Positions 1 through 11,060 of a stretch of DNA of 64,000 nt are shown piece after piece. The DNA lies in contig MU867082.1 of the NCBI GenBank assembly GCA_033725935.1, positions 308,949 through 372,948 on the forward strand, given 5' to 3'. The position numbers were made by a program, and so were the translations under genes. Source of the stretch: Cladorrhinum sp. PSN259 (Eukaryota > Ascomycota > Sordariomycetes > Sordariales > Podosporaceae). Each line of letters starts with the position of its first letter. The first letter of the stretch is position 1. Below the pieces are notes generated by a model. It made no database searches. It had not been told where the DNA came from and saw only the letters and a list, made by a program, of their open reading frames with translations.

Positions 1-642
1 CTTCAACGAATTTCAACAACGACTTGGAACAATATGTTCTGTGATGATGCCTTTTTTGGGGTGGCTTATGTCTCAACACCCAGACATAGGGATAGAATGA
101 CGGACGATGGAGAGAACGAGGGGGTCCCAAATCCGGTGTCGGAATCCGAGATTGGCCCAGAATTGTAAAAAAAACATGAAAAACCCAATCCCGAAGCTCA
201 ACAAAATTTGCTTTCTTTTCGGGGATTGTTTTATAGATACGAAGAAGTGTGCTATAGAAGCCTGAGAGTGTCTGTTGAGAGAGCCTCGCTCGGCCAATCG
301 CAGCCATCAAGGTACTTGCGAGTACTCGCCCAAACCACCACCAGGTTAGCAATATAACCAACCTTACTGTCGTGCCTTCCAACAGCCCCCAGACAGAACA
401 ATGGTAATAACCCAATGGTCTGGGGGTGACAACACCAACCCCCCTTTCCCACTCTAACGTGGGAGAGGTCCCCCGTTCGAGTCCTCGGCCGACCCACGAA
501 GTAAACGCACCGAATGCGTTTCGTACCCGGGCACCTCCCCAAACTCGGGGGGCTGCCCGGTTAGCTTTTGGAAATTTTATCCCTTCCGGATTGTTTATTT
601 TTGCTTCGCTTGTACATATACATACAAAAGCTTTATCTTTTT
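1..642. other. intergenic, left edge of window
   Basis: No supported gene. The stretch is the 3' flank of the short-chain dehydrogenase gene plus unassigned sequence. Open frames here lack recognisable domains. A tRNA-like T-loop string (GTTCGAGTC) occurs near 473-482, but its stem does not pair. Confidence 0.5.
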
Positions 643-2005
643 CTAGTAACCAACACTTGGGAAATTTCCCAGCCGTCCTCCATCTACCAGAATCGTGTTT
701 CCATTGCAATAAGCACCCGCCCTCGAGGCAAGGTACAAAATCTGTCCAGCCATGTCGAGTTCATCTCCCATCCTTCCAAGAGGGACAACGTTTCTCTCCA
801 GAGGGATGAAGCCTCCTCCCGTCATTGACCCTCCAGCTGCCTGAACGATTGGTGCCGACATGTCGCTCGGGAACACTTATCAACCCCCCTACTGTCAGCA
901 TTGGTTTTCTCTTTCCAAGATTTTGTGTGTGAGAAACTTACATCCAGGACATATGCAGTTTGCCCTAACGTTTAACACTCGTCAGCTTCAAAATTTCCCC
1001 CCTTTCTCCATCTCATGAAAAAGGGGAAACTCACCTAATTCCCCACTCGACAACAACACTACTCAACATCTTTGCAACGTGCTGTGTCATCCAGTTAGCC
1101 ATCCATCACCACACCCAATACCTTAATCTCTTCCCAAAACCCTCATTATCCCAAAAGTTAATGTCCATAAAGAATAAGAAAAAACATACCGTAGTAGCAG
1201 CCTTACTAGCCCCGTAAGCCCAACCCCCCGGCGCCCTCTTGTTGAAACCCGCAATACTGCTGGTGACAATAATCTGGCTACTGCTCTCCCTCCAACAAGA
1301 AAAAACCCCGGCATCATTATTATCCTCCTGTTGGGCTCTCTTATTCCCCGAATCCAGCAGCTTCAGAAAAGCCATGCTGCTCCACCAGACGCTCGTCGCG
1401 TTGACCTTGAACGTCTCGTTCCACTCCTCCATCATGCTATTCTCCATCCCCATCTGCTGGTCCACAAACTCGTCGAGCGTGGTCTGCCCGGCCACCACGG
1501 GGCGCACTTGGGGCCCTCCCACTCCCGCGTTGCAGATGAGCAGGTTCAAGTAGCCGACGTCGTTCTCGATCACGGAGGCGACTGACTCGAGAGAGATCTT
1601 GGAGGTCACGTCGCAGTATAAGGGAACGACGACCGAGGGGGCGTTGATTGAGGCCGCGGCGGCCTGGAGGACGTCCACGCGCCGGCCGACGATGTAGATG
1701 CGGGAGGCTCCCGCGGAGGCTAGGGCGCGGGCTAGCATTAAGCCGATTCCTTTTTTTTTCCTGTTAATATCATGGTGTTTTTCAAGAAAAAAGGATGTAA
1801 AGTGGAGAGGTAGTGAGTGAGTGAGTGAGTGAGTGAGTGAGTGAGGGTGATGATATTAGTTAGGAAAAATAAAAATACCTGAACCGCCTCCTGTGATGAG
1901 AGCCACCATCCCTTTCACAGAGAAGAGCGAGGCAGGGTCGATTGGGTTCAGGTTCGGGACATTTTGTTGTTGTTGTTGTTGTTGCTGGTGAGGGTGGGAT
2001 GCCAT
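643..2005 (-). CDS. short-chain dehydrogenase/reductase (SDR), five exons
   Basis: Predicted NAD(P)(H)-dependent oxidoreductase of the classical SDR family, 329 aa; the substrate is unknown. Exons, in coding order: 2005-1879, 1749-1190, 1081-1035, 964-942 and 875-643. The summed length is divisible by three. Visible family marks are the Rossmann motif TGGGSGIG (about residues 38-45, split by intron 1), NAG (NAGVGG), a TSS serine and the catalytic YGASK, followed by an NCICPG segment and a C-terminal IxVDGG strand. This layout resembles 3-oxoacyl-ACP reductase or gluconate 5-dehydrogenase-like SDRs. The N-terminus has eight glutamines encoded by CAA/CAG. Exon 4 is only 23 nt, and intron 1 carries a GTGA microsatellite. 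Exon borders of the two small exons rest on frame and SDR homology, not on transcripts. Confidence 0.85.
1813..1844. repeat. (GTGA)8 microsatellite inside SDR intron 1
   Basis: Eight perfect GTGA units lie within the first intron of the short-chain dehydrogenase gene. On the transcript strand it reads as repeated TCAC. Length changes here would not alter the protein but could affect splicing. Confidence 0.9.
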
Positions 2006-3086
2006 TTTGCCTTTTTATTTTATTTTATTTAAACTGATATAAATAGATATGAGAAAAAGAGGTTATGAAAAACTAAACAAAAAAAAAACTCAAAAACTTT
2101 GCGTAAGATGAGGTAGGTGGTTGAGTTGTCTGTCTTTTGGTCAGTTATTGATATTCAAGCGGGGTTCCTTCTCATGATATCATGAAAATCTGTGTCTCTG
2201 TATGTATATATATATATCTCTCTCACTCACCTTTTCACACGAACCTACACTAGTAATGGGGGGAAAAAAGAACCAAAAGTTATATCCGAATACCACTTCC
2301 CAGAATTGGTTTATCGCCACCTTCTAGTGTAGAACAATCCACTCTTAATAATAAAACTAATGATGTTTTATCAAGTAGGATATTGTTTTTTTCAAGATTC
2401 GTTGATGAGTGATCAAAACAAAAAACCCCCCCCGGCCGGGCCCGCCAAAAAAACGCGGACGACATGCCCCGCCTCTCTGCACAATTGCCCCGCTCGTTTT
2501 CGTTTCGTTTCCCCCTCCTCGTTCATGTTGATATTGAAAAACTCGACTGTTTGTCTGCATTTGGAACTGCTCCTCCTTGTCTGCTTTTGGAAAAGTAAAA
2601 GTTATGGACTGCTCAGTAAGCATCCGCTTCGTAATATACTACTCCTGTTCACAAGTGATATCCTGATCCATACTATACTCATCAAAACTAAATAAAACCC
2701 AACATTTACCCACAGTCAGAAAATACGGTCACAACCCCTAAATCGTATTTCTTGACATAAGAGTTTGGGTTTCTGTCATATATCTGCCTTTTTTTCCTTT
2801 TGCATCATGATGGACAAAAACACCTTGTGAACTAGCGTTCACCATAACGGTGGATATGTGTGTAACACTTTGACATTGTACTCGAGATGTAAATCTAAAA
2901 CAAAAAGAAACGAAAGAAGTATATGTTACCAAACATAAGCCAGTCATCCATTCATAAAACTTTCAAAAAGGTACAAAAAACAATCCCTTGTAATCCCATC
3001 CTTTAATCACCCATTTCCCATTCCCCTTTCCCACCTATATACCGCCAATCCCAAGTCCCCATCCCTTGTATATCCACCCATGCCAT
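2006..3086. other. intergenic: SDR promoter and SNF2 3' flank
   Basis: This space lies between two minus-strand genes. It holds the upstream region of the short-chain dehydrogenase, an AT repeat (about 2204-2222), a GC-rich C/G run near 2427-2460 and the 3' flank of the SNF2 gene. No supported gene. Confidence 0.5.
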
Positions 3087-6000
3087 TTACCACCGTCGCC
3101 CATAAACCTCATGCTCGGCCCCCTTCCTAGCACCTGGCTTATTCTTCCGTCCAATAAACTGCCCAATGTCACTGCTAATAGTTGCCACATCAGCATTCGG
3201 CCCAAACCCATCCAATCCTCCTTCCCCAATACTCGTCCTAGCATCATGCTTGAACAGATCCAAAATCTCCTGCAATCCAAGCTTCAACTGTCCCTTGTCC
3301 TTCTTCCTCATTCCACCCTCAATGGTAGCCTCGGCCAGCATCCTCTTCTTATTCTGTAATTCAACAATCCTGGCCTCCACCGTGCCTTGGACGGTCAGCT
3401 TGTAAACAACGACATCGACCGTCTGCGTCAATCGATGAACGCGATCAATAGCTTGCTCCTCTACAAAGGGATTCCAGAACGGTTCCACAATGACTACTCT
3501 GGTGGCTGCTGTAAGGTTCAGCCCCAAAGAACCGCACTTCAAAGAGCAGAGCAGGATTCTCGTGTGCGGGTCTGTCCTTAGAGCGCGGAGGGCAGCTTCT
3601 CGTGCGTCGTTGGGCATTTTGCCGTCGTAACGGACGGCTTTGAGGCCGTGTTGAGAGCGGAGGAAGGGCTCAATCAAGTCGAGCATTGAAGTGAACTGCG
3701 AAAAGACGATGAACTTGTGTTGGGTCGCTTCTTTCCTGAGGATGGAGAGGAGTTCGCGGATCTTGGCGGAAGCAACGACGCCCGCGGAGCTCGTTTCCAG
3801 GAGGGATGATTTTTTTTTGCGGCCGCTGGAACTGGATGGCTTTCCTCCTCTTCTCTTGACAGGGGATTGGTCGTCTGAGTCTGAGTCTTCGGAATTTGAG
3901 GCGTCAGATGATAAGAGTTCAGAAGCAGAGATTTCTTCCACCGACTCATCATCCTCATCAGATTCTGTCTTTTGAGTGGAAGTGACTTGCGACGATTGCA
4001 ACTTGGACACTGAAACAAAGGTATCGTCATCTTCTGAGTCCTCCTCGCTGCCATCTTCGGAATCCTCCTCAGAATCAGCCTCAGAATCCTCCTGGGAATC
4101 CTCATCCCTCCGTCCCTTCTTGCTCTTCTGTGACTGCGACTGTGACTGAGACTGTGACGCCTCATCATCCTTCACAATAAAACTATCCAATTCGCTCCCA
4201 TCCTCTTCATCCTCCTCTTCGCTTGAATGCTCTGAATCCTCACTCCCAACCTCATCAGCGGTGCCCTCAGCATCCTCATCGCTCTGTCCACCACATTTAC
4301 CCAATCTCAGCTGCTCCCTCTGGTCCTCCGGCACAAGCCAGCTTCCTTGCTCCTCTTCTTCTTCATCACTACTATCTTCGACAATCCTCCTCTTCCCAAC
4401 CCCCCTCTTCTTTTCCGCCTTGACCTTCGCAATCTTGATCTCCTCTTTAACAACACTAACCCGCTTCTTCTTCTTTTCACTCTTATCCTTCGTCCTGTCC
4501 TTCCCACTACCACCAATGACCTTCATCACACTCTCCAAGCATTCACCGCACTTAACTTGCCCACTCCCAGCCTCCTTCTTCGTCAACTCCCCCAAACACA
4601 TTTCACACTTCTTGGTCTGAATCCCCATCCCACCAAACGCATCAGCAAGATCATCCAAATCATCACCCGCATCCTTCGGCACAACAGCTCTGTCAACCGC
4701 AAGCGCGTCCTGGTCTTTTTCAAGCTTGGTATCAGCCAGCCTAGGGTGGTTGCACGCCTGTCTAAGCCTCAAAAGCAGAACCAAAGCATTGGCATAGTCG
4801 ATCCTTCCCTTGGAGGCATTCATCCTCTCGAGAGACCTATCTGCCCTTGCCTCCAAAGCGTCGTAGAATTCTCTTTCCCGCTCAGAGAACTGCGTCTCCA
4901 CGGTGACGACTTTGCGTTCCGTGATCTTGAAAGCAGGCTTCGGCGCTGCTGCTTCCTGAGAGGCTTCATCTTCTCCATTTTCTTCAGCCTTCTTCTTGGC
5001 TGCTTCCAATGCTTTCTTGCCTCCTGCTACCAACGCACCCTCCTCTTTTAGGATCTCTTTGGTGCGTCGTTTCATGAAGCATCTGAGCAGGTTATGCAAT
5101 CGTCTGATAGCAATGTGTCCCTTGCCCTGCTTCATGGGCGCGTCAATATCGTTCCTCCATGCCGCGAGATCCTCGTATGGTGGTACGCGGAGGAAATGGA
5201 CCAGAGATTGCAGTTCGTCCAGATTATTCTGCATAGGTGTACCAGTCAAGCACCATCTGTACTCAGACCTCAAAGCGCAGCAGGCTTTTGTTGCCTTGGC
5301 GTTGCGGTTCTTGATGCTGTGAGCTTCGTCAAGAACGACGCGGTACCAGTGCACACCAAAACATCCTACTTGAGGATTCTTGGTATGATCCGCGTTGGAA
5401 TTGCCGTGCTCTGAAACCAAAATCTGGTAGGTAGTAATGACCACATCATACTTGGTCAAAACTTTCGGGTCCTTGGTTCGTTGAGGGCCGTGGTGAACGC
5501 AGACCTTGATGTTCTTGGAAGAGAGCACTTTCTCCTTGATTTCTGCTTCCCACTGTCTGATAAGTGCCAAAGGGGCGACAACAAGAGTAGCTCGAGACAT
5601 TTGTTCGAATTGTTTCTTCCAGCCTTTGTCTGAGGATGAAGCCGGCATTGGGTTGCTGATTATGAGCGAAAGAGACTGGAGCGTCTTTCCTAGACCCATG
5701 TCGTCTGCTAGAATTCCTCCCTTGGGAACTCTGGCGCTCGCCTTGACAGGACCCAGCTCCCGGTTCTTCATCCATTTGACTCCGTGGACTTGATGAGGCA
5801 AGAGTTTCACCTTCACACCGTCCAGTGTACCATCTTCTTGAACCGTGAGGGGGTCGACTTCTTTTGGTTTTTTATCCTGCTTGTCTTTGCCAGATCTGGC
5901 CCTCGGGTCTTCCTCGTCGTCTTCTTCCTCCTCCATGCCGCCCTCGAGAAGTGCCTTTAGATCCGCATTTGCCTTTGCTGGGTCGGTGTAAAATGTGGCG

Positions 6001-6476
6001 TCACCATATGAGCCTCCTTGCCCGGCTGGCTTGGAGTATTGATACGCAGGCTGTGCCTCCTCGCTCATAGAGCTGAACATGGGGAGTTTGGGGCCTTTGG
6101 ATTCGGTCTTGGGTTGCTTCAGTGGACCCGAACTCCTATACAGGTCTTTATGAAACTCTGGTCTGTTCGCCTTGCGCTGGATGAAGAGGTTATCAAAGGT
6201 GCGCTTCGGCTCCTGGAACCGTGGGGTTGGTTTCGTCGGATGTCCAAAGGTGGGTTTCGGTGTTGCGACGGCGGGTTTGTTCGTCGCGGCTGCTGGGCTG
6301 TCGGTCAAGTCGATAATGCTAGTATCCTTGATGTCGCGAAAGCCGCCACGAACGGGAGTGTTAAACGATCGAGAGGGGGTTTGCGCGCTGCCCTCCATCA
6401 TGCTCATGTTTGCCGCCTGCGAACTTAGCAGTTCGAGGTCATCGTCGCTGAAGGAGCTCCTCCGTGACCGGGCCAT
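3087..6476 (-). CDS. SNF2-family DNA-dependent ATPase (Rad5/Rad16/Uls1-like group)
   Basis: Large single-exon SNF2-family protein, 1129 aa from the preferred start, probably a nuclear DNA translocase in chromatin or SUMO/repair biology. The SNF2_N lobe shows LLPHQVHGVKWM (about 225), the Walker A motif DDMGLGKT (about 259), DEAH (about 384) and LTGTPMQNN (about 412). The helicase C lobe shows FIVFSQF (about 925), LCSLKCGSLGLNL and QAIDRVHRLTQ (about 1010). Between the lobes sit a small CxxC...CxxC motif (about 620-645) and a long acidic serine-rich insert (about 690-890). The start at 6476 was chosen because ATG has a strong context (CACCATGGC). The frame stays open upstream to a GTG at 6635 and reads like protein, so an extra 5' coding segment is possible. 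The exact subfamily is not certain. Confidence 0.9.
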   Translation of the reverse strand: MARSRRSSFSDDDLELLSSQAANMSMMEGSAQTPSRSFNTPVRGGFRDIKDTSIIDLTDSPAAATNKPAVATPKPTFGHPTKPTPRFQEPKRTFDNLFIQRKANRPEFHKDLYRSSGPLKQPKTESKGPKLPMFSSMSEEAQPAYQYSKPAGQGGSYGDATFYTDPAKANADLKALLEGGMEEEEDDEEDPRARSGKDKQDKKPKEVDPLTVQEDGTLDGVKVKLLPHQVHGVKWMKNRELGPVKASARVPKGGILADDMGLGKTLQSLSLIISNPMPASSSDKGWKKQFEQMSRATLVVAPLALIRQWEAEIKEKVLSSKNIKVCVHHGPQRTKDPKVLTKYDVVITTYQILVSEHGNSNADHTKNPQVGCFGVHWYRVVLDEAHSIKNRNAKATKACCALRSEYRWCLTGTPMQNNLDELQSLVHFLRVPPYEDLAAWRNDIDAPMKQGKGHIAIRRLHNLLRCFMKRRTKEILKEEGALVAGGKKALEAAKKKAEENGEDEASQEAAAPKPAFKITERKVVTVETQFSEREREFYDALEARADRSLERMNASKGRIDYANALVLLLRLRQACNHPRLADTKLEKDQDALAVDRAVVPKDAGDDLDDLADAFGGMGIQTKKCEMCLGELTKKEAGSGQVKCGECLESVMKVIGGSGKDRTKDKSEKKKKRVSVVKEEIKIAKVKAEKKRGVGKRRIVEDSSDEEEEEQGSWLVPEDQREQLRLGKCGGQSDEDAEGTADEVGSEDSEHSSEEEDEEDGSELDSFIVKDDEASQSQSQSQSQKSKKGRRDEDSQEDSEADSEEDSEDGSEEDSEDDDTFVSVSKLQSSQVTSTQKTESDEDDESVEEISASELLSSDASNSEDSDSDDQSPVKRRGGKPSSSSGRKKKSSLLETSSAGVVASAKIRELLSILRKEATQHKFIVFSQFTSMLDLIEPFLRSQHGLKAVRYDGKMPNDAREAALRALRTDPHTRILLCSLKCGSLGLNLTAATRVVIVEPFWNPFVEEQAIDRVHRLTQTVDVVVYKLTVQGTVEARIVELQNKKRMLAEATIEGGMRKKDKGQLKLGLQEILDLFKHDARTSIGEGGLDGFGPNADVATISSDIGQFIGRKNKPGARKGAEHEVYGRRW

Positions 6477-9216
6477 GGTGACGACTCGAGCTGGTTCTTC
6501 CTTTTCGGGTGCAAGTGAATTGTAGGAGATTGTGGTGGACTGGACCAAGTCGTAAAAGCTCTGTCTCAATTCGGCCCGCGACTTTCTTTTCTTATTGTTT
6601 TCGATGTCCGGCGGGGTCTGTTTTCTGCGATTCACGACGACCTGTCAATTCGACACACCTTTTTTCTGTTTCAGAGGAGGAGGGGTTCTACCTCATGGGC
6701 AAATCTCAAATGGTGGTCGCGGGGTCATATAAATGATTGACAGGTCGGGCTCAGTGGAGATTATGCAAAGCACACAGACGTGGCATGTTTTGGGACGTTT
6801 GGACGTTTGGGTAGGTATCTTTGGTCCGTCACTTGCCGTGTTTACTTTCAAAGGTTGACGAGATTGGTTGGCTTCCAAGGCAACCACTGTGCTGCCCAGT
6901 ACCCCGCCAACTCACTGTCAACATGTCAAAACGACCCCGCATCAGGGGATTTTCAGCTGCCAGGGGTGGGCGACCCTAACCCTACATTATCACTTTCCTT
7001 CTCGAACTTCTTCAAGGCGACATCATCGTGCTTTCCTCTAGGTCCTCTGTGTTTCTTAAAAATTCTTCATCCCACCAAATCTCATTCCCCAGTTCTCTTC
7101 ACACAGAACACACCCAGCCATTCTCTCCAATTGCTCCGCAAACTCTTTTAGTTCTCCAACGGTGGTGCCTGATGTGAAGAGCAGGGTAGAGTTTGTTGGT
7201 ATAAGTGTAGGCGGTAAGAGTGAAAGTAATACTGGGGAAGTGAATACTGAGACTGAAGGGATGGGAAGATAAAATGTCGGGTTCGGCGATGTGGCCGTGA
7301 ATTAACGAGCCGCCCTTTCGACAGTGGCAGATTGTTGCCTTCGAGTATATGCATCACACTATACCATTCGCAACTTGGGCACCGATTGGATGAGTATTTA
7401 CTCGTGTTTCCACAAGAAGATCAAGTTCCAATTGAGTACAAGAAGGTGTAAACTCGGCCGAGTGCCCCGGATGCTGATATTTAGGATTGCTTTACTCCCC
7501 AAACAAAACCAACATATTCGATAGTGAGCTGCAGAGAACTTGATTTTATATCAATGTATGAAACATATGTTTTCCATTGAGTGCAACATTATCAAGAGAA
7601 CAACAGAGGAGAAAAGAAAGAAAAAAGAAAAAAAGGAAGGGGAAAAACAGGTCTCAAAAAGCTACCCAACCACCTTCTGGTAGTCGGGTCCGAAAACCCC
7701 GATCACGAGTTTTTACGCTTGCCCGCTGACTGATTCGAACTTGATTCGAACATAAGTGAGGGATCCTCGGGCTTTTGCAGACCGCCTCAGCCCTGTGGTC
7801 GACTGAGAAGACGTTTTTTCTCAGCAACCAGCAGTGGCCACACCGCTACGCCATACACGTATTCCTTTGTCTGTCGTGGGGTATTGGTAATGGTTGGAAT
7901 GGTTGCGTGCGGGAAGTTATATATATATGGTTGTTCTTGATCCTGGCTCTCTCATTGGTGTTGGCAGGATGAAGCTCGCTGCGTTGGTGGTGCAGCCATC
8001 AAGGTACTCGTACAATCAACTGCAGCGGTCCTGATCTATTTCGTGCTGTCTTGATTGCTTTTTTGGTGTTTTCGATCGAAGCACTCTGTAATGCTTTTTG
8101 TGAACTTGAAGTTGTATTCAATTCTCGATGTCTCTGAAATGCCACCACCCCTGGCCCATCTTCACGGTTTTGTTTACTTCAGGGGTGCATCCGCAGCAAC
8201 CATTTCCAACTTTGGGCTACCGTGCTCTAATTGAGTACAATTTGTCATAACCAAAGAAAATCCTACGGCGATGCGGTCAGTTATTCCGCAACTATCACCA
8301 GAGAAGTACATCACAAACTCCGACGGTCGTTACATCTACTAGGTCTTTACCAAGGATCACGACATGATTGGATGCCCATAAGGCTAGACGTCAGCAACTA
8401 GAACTAAACCATGTAACATGAAACACCTTGACAGCCATGGATTTTGACTTTTCTGGGTTAATGAAGGATTCAACAAGGTTACAGTACCAAACTTTCCAGA
8501 ATCTAGAAAGTCCGATGGATGACATTCATTCACGTGAGGTTCAAGTCCGAGCTTGGAATCCAACTCTAAGCCTCAATCCTCAAGGATGCTTTTGTAATGC
8601 ATAACCAGGCTGAAGGGATTGAAGCTTAACTTGACAGTCGGTAACACAATTTACTATCCGTAACGCAAAGTCCACAGATGTGGAGATGGAGTGTTTGTCG
8701 ACAATGATCATGATACCTTTCAACTGAATAGACAGTAAACAAATCCAGAGCGACTGAGTATAACTCACACAAGAAGAGGCAAATGTTACAAAGCTAGGAG
8801 AGGCGTAGTCACTAGTCAGCCAAGTATTCACTCTCATCTCTAGTCCATAATGTGGATCTGCATCCATGTTGGCCAACCCCTGAATAGTGCCATCAGTTCA
8901 AGGTCACGAACCCGGTCAGTATATCTCACCGAGGGGAAGCCTTCTTTATGCGAACATGCTTCACGAGAGGCACACCACTCCATGCAATACGCGTCATGAC
9001 AAGGCGCGGACTTATGGAAGAGGCTTCATCAGGAAAGGCTTCTATATCCTCACAATGAAGATTTTGTCTATAAAAGCCACCCTTCTCGTCCTCCCATCAA
9101 CCTCCTTTTTTCTTCATCTCATCAGCAGAGCATCAAGAGATCTCACGCCTTCCCAACCATAAAAAAAACCAAAACATACATACTCACTCTCTACAAGCTT
9201 TTAAGCAGCTCCAAAA
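6477..9216. other. 2.7 kb intergenic region between divergent SNF2 and DUF4360 genes
   Basis: This is the largest gap in the window and separates two divergently transcribed genes, so it should hold both promoters. Short open frames (for example 6780-7151 and 8580-8876) have no domain or codon pattern that I trust. A purine-rich tract lies near 7600-7650. No RNA gene recognised. Confidence 0.5.
9069..9075 (+). promoter_or_regulatory. TATA box of the DUF4360-type gene
   Basis: TATAAAA lies about 145 bp upstream of the ATG at 9217, followed by a pyrimidine-rich leader. This is consistent with a TATA promoter driving a strongly regulated secreted protein. Confidence 0.5.
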
Positions 9217-9923
9217 ATGCCTTCAATCTTCTCCCTCATCGCCCTCCCAGCTCTGGCCACGGCCGCTGCCCTCAACCCCGTCGCCCCCGTCACTCCCCGC
9301 CAGGCTCCCCTTGTCACCTTCGTCTCTGCTCGCAGCCTCGGAGGCAATGGCTGTCCAACCGGACAATTTGGCTACACCGTAAACAGTTCCGGCACAACCG
9401 GAACCCTCATTTTTGACGTCTTCCAAGCCTACGTCGGCCCAACTTCTCCTCCTGACAGTATGTGTCCCCCCTTATACATCACCAACTCCCTCATCAACTA
9501 ACCCAAACTTTTTTATTATTTATAGCCCGCGAGAAATTCTGCGACTTTGAAGTAACCTTCCAGTTCCCCCTCGGCTGCACGACCGGCACAATCACCACAA
9601 TCCCCCACGGCACCATCCGCCTCGAGCAGGGCTTCTCCTCGACCTGGCAGTCCCAGTACACAATCTCGCCGGGCCAGCTGGGCGCCAACCCCGCCAACGT
9701 GGTCACCCGCTCCTCCGACCTGCCCGTCACTCCGGGAACTTGGTACGACTACACCGTCAACCACCCAATCTCGGTCCGCGAGAACATCAGCAACCAGAAC
9801 CAGAGGAACGTGAAGTTCACCGCCCGCACTCGCATCTTCCTGACCGCTCCGGGACCCACGAGCGAGTCCACCCTCATCATTGACTCTGCCGATATCAGTG
9901 TTGAGAACACTGCCACTTGCTAG
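9217..9923 (+). CDS. small secreted DUF4360-type protein
   Basis: Secreted protein of 212 aa and unknown function. Exon 1 is 9217-9457 and exon 2 is 9526-9923. The 68-nt intron has a GTATGT donor, a CTAAC branch point at 9497-9501 and a TATAG acceptor. The N-terminus is a typical signal peptide ending near Ala-Ala, followed by a possible pro-segment (VAPVTPRQ). The mature part has GNGCP, an IFDVFQAYVGP strand, KFCDFEV, GCTTGT and a C-terminal TATC. The cysteine and beta-strand pattern resembles DUF4360 proteins, which are cell-surface or secreted proteins in fungi, bacteria and plants. An N-glycosylation sequon (NSS) is visible. It could act at the cell wall or in host contact; that is inference. 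No enzyme motif is seen. Confidence 0.82.
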
Positions 9924-11060
9924 AGTGCAGTGGACAGTGTTAGAGGGGGATTTTGTTGGCTATGGGATGAGATTGAGAATGGAAAACTAGGAGCTTGAAT
10001 TAATACACTTGTACGCACGTACGGTAGTACCCTATCAATAGAAGAGTTATTTCCAGTATTTGTGCCCCCTGCCTTTTCAGATGAATGGGACATTCAAGTT
10101 TCAACGGTACCACCGAGTTAAAAGTAAAAAATAAATAAAAAAGAAGCAAAAAGAAGATAAAGAAGCATCCTATGTACATACCATTCCAAGCATTTTTCTC
10201 TCAAGTACATTTATGTAATGTACACCTTCCCCCTCCTTTTTGATTTCGTTTGGTTTTGCGAGAACTTCCAAAACTCTAGGTTTAATAAAACATTTTCCCT
10301 ATATTATGAAGGCGAAATGAAAATAAAGAGAAAGAAGTTTGGTTATAGATCTTGAATAATTATCTTCGCTTCTTAAGCCTAAAAAAAAATTAAAAAATTA
10401 AAAATATCAAGACTAAAAAAAAGAAAAAAACCCTTTAAATATAATCTTAATGCTTTAAAACGTTTATTAGCTCGGTATGTACATGTACATGCATGCCCCC
10501 CATATAAAACCAAGAACAGAAATAACCTGAGGTATAAAAGAGCTAAGCAAAGATACACACCATAAGGTATTTAAAAAAGAAAATCGCAAATTAGAGATGG
10601 TACCCAGTAAAAAGAATTACCTATGCAGGTCGGGGTATTCAGCATGCATAAAAAGGAGTTGGAGGAATGCATTAATAGAAACTAAATAGGTATAGAAAGG
10701 AGTTAGGAATGCATTAATAAAAGCTGAATAGGAGTATAAAAAAGAGAAATAGGCATAGGAAAGTGTAAATAGGGCGTGTACCGCGCTAATAAATATCCAA
10801 GCATTAGATTATACTTAATAATTTAATATAGGAAAACCTCAAGATCCAAAGCCTGCCCTTGGGGGAAAAAAAAAAGTCTCCAAATCCTTTATCACGAATC
10901 CCTCCAAGAAAACATCGGTATAGGTAATATTTACAAGCTATCATACATACATATATACATACATAACACGACTGTCCTCGCTCTCCTGTACTTTTCTTTC
11001 CCCTTAACCCAACCAATCCCCAGACCCATCACCGCCAGACTCAATACTGAACAATTCCCC
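9924..11060. other. AT-rich intergenic region with degenerate repeats
   Basis: Convergent 3' flanks of the DUF4360-type and cyclodeaminase genes. From about 10080 to 10830 the sequence is strongly A-rich on the + strand, unlike most of the window, and holds two imperfect copies of a roughly 43-bp unit. No gene supported. Confidence 0.55.
10651..10732. repeat. two imperfect tandem copies of a ~43-bp unit
   Basis: Copies at about 10651-10690 and 10695-10732 share GGAGTT, GGAATGCATTAATA and CTRAATAGG in the same order. A weaker third version (TATAAAAAAGAGAAATAGG) follows directly. The origin is unknown; it may be decayed repeat sequence. Confidence 0.65.

Noticed and set aside
467..492. tRNA-like T-loop string GTTCGAGTCC with a possible anticodon-like hairpin upstream
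   Set aside because: The T stem does not pair beyond one base, no matching 5' acceptor strand was found, and the anticodon loop size is wrong. At best a decayed tRNA fragment.
7720..7760. Repeated GATTCGAAC strings resembling tRNA T-arms
   Set aside because: No D-arm, anticodon arm or acceptor stem can be built around them.
300..8008. 17-bp identical string GCAGCCATCAAGGTACT at 300-316 and 7992-8008
   Set aside because: Flanks do not match, and one such match in 64 kb is not far from chance; no element boundaries seen.
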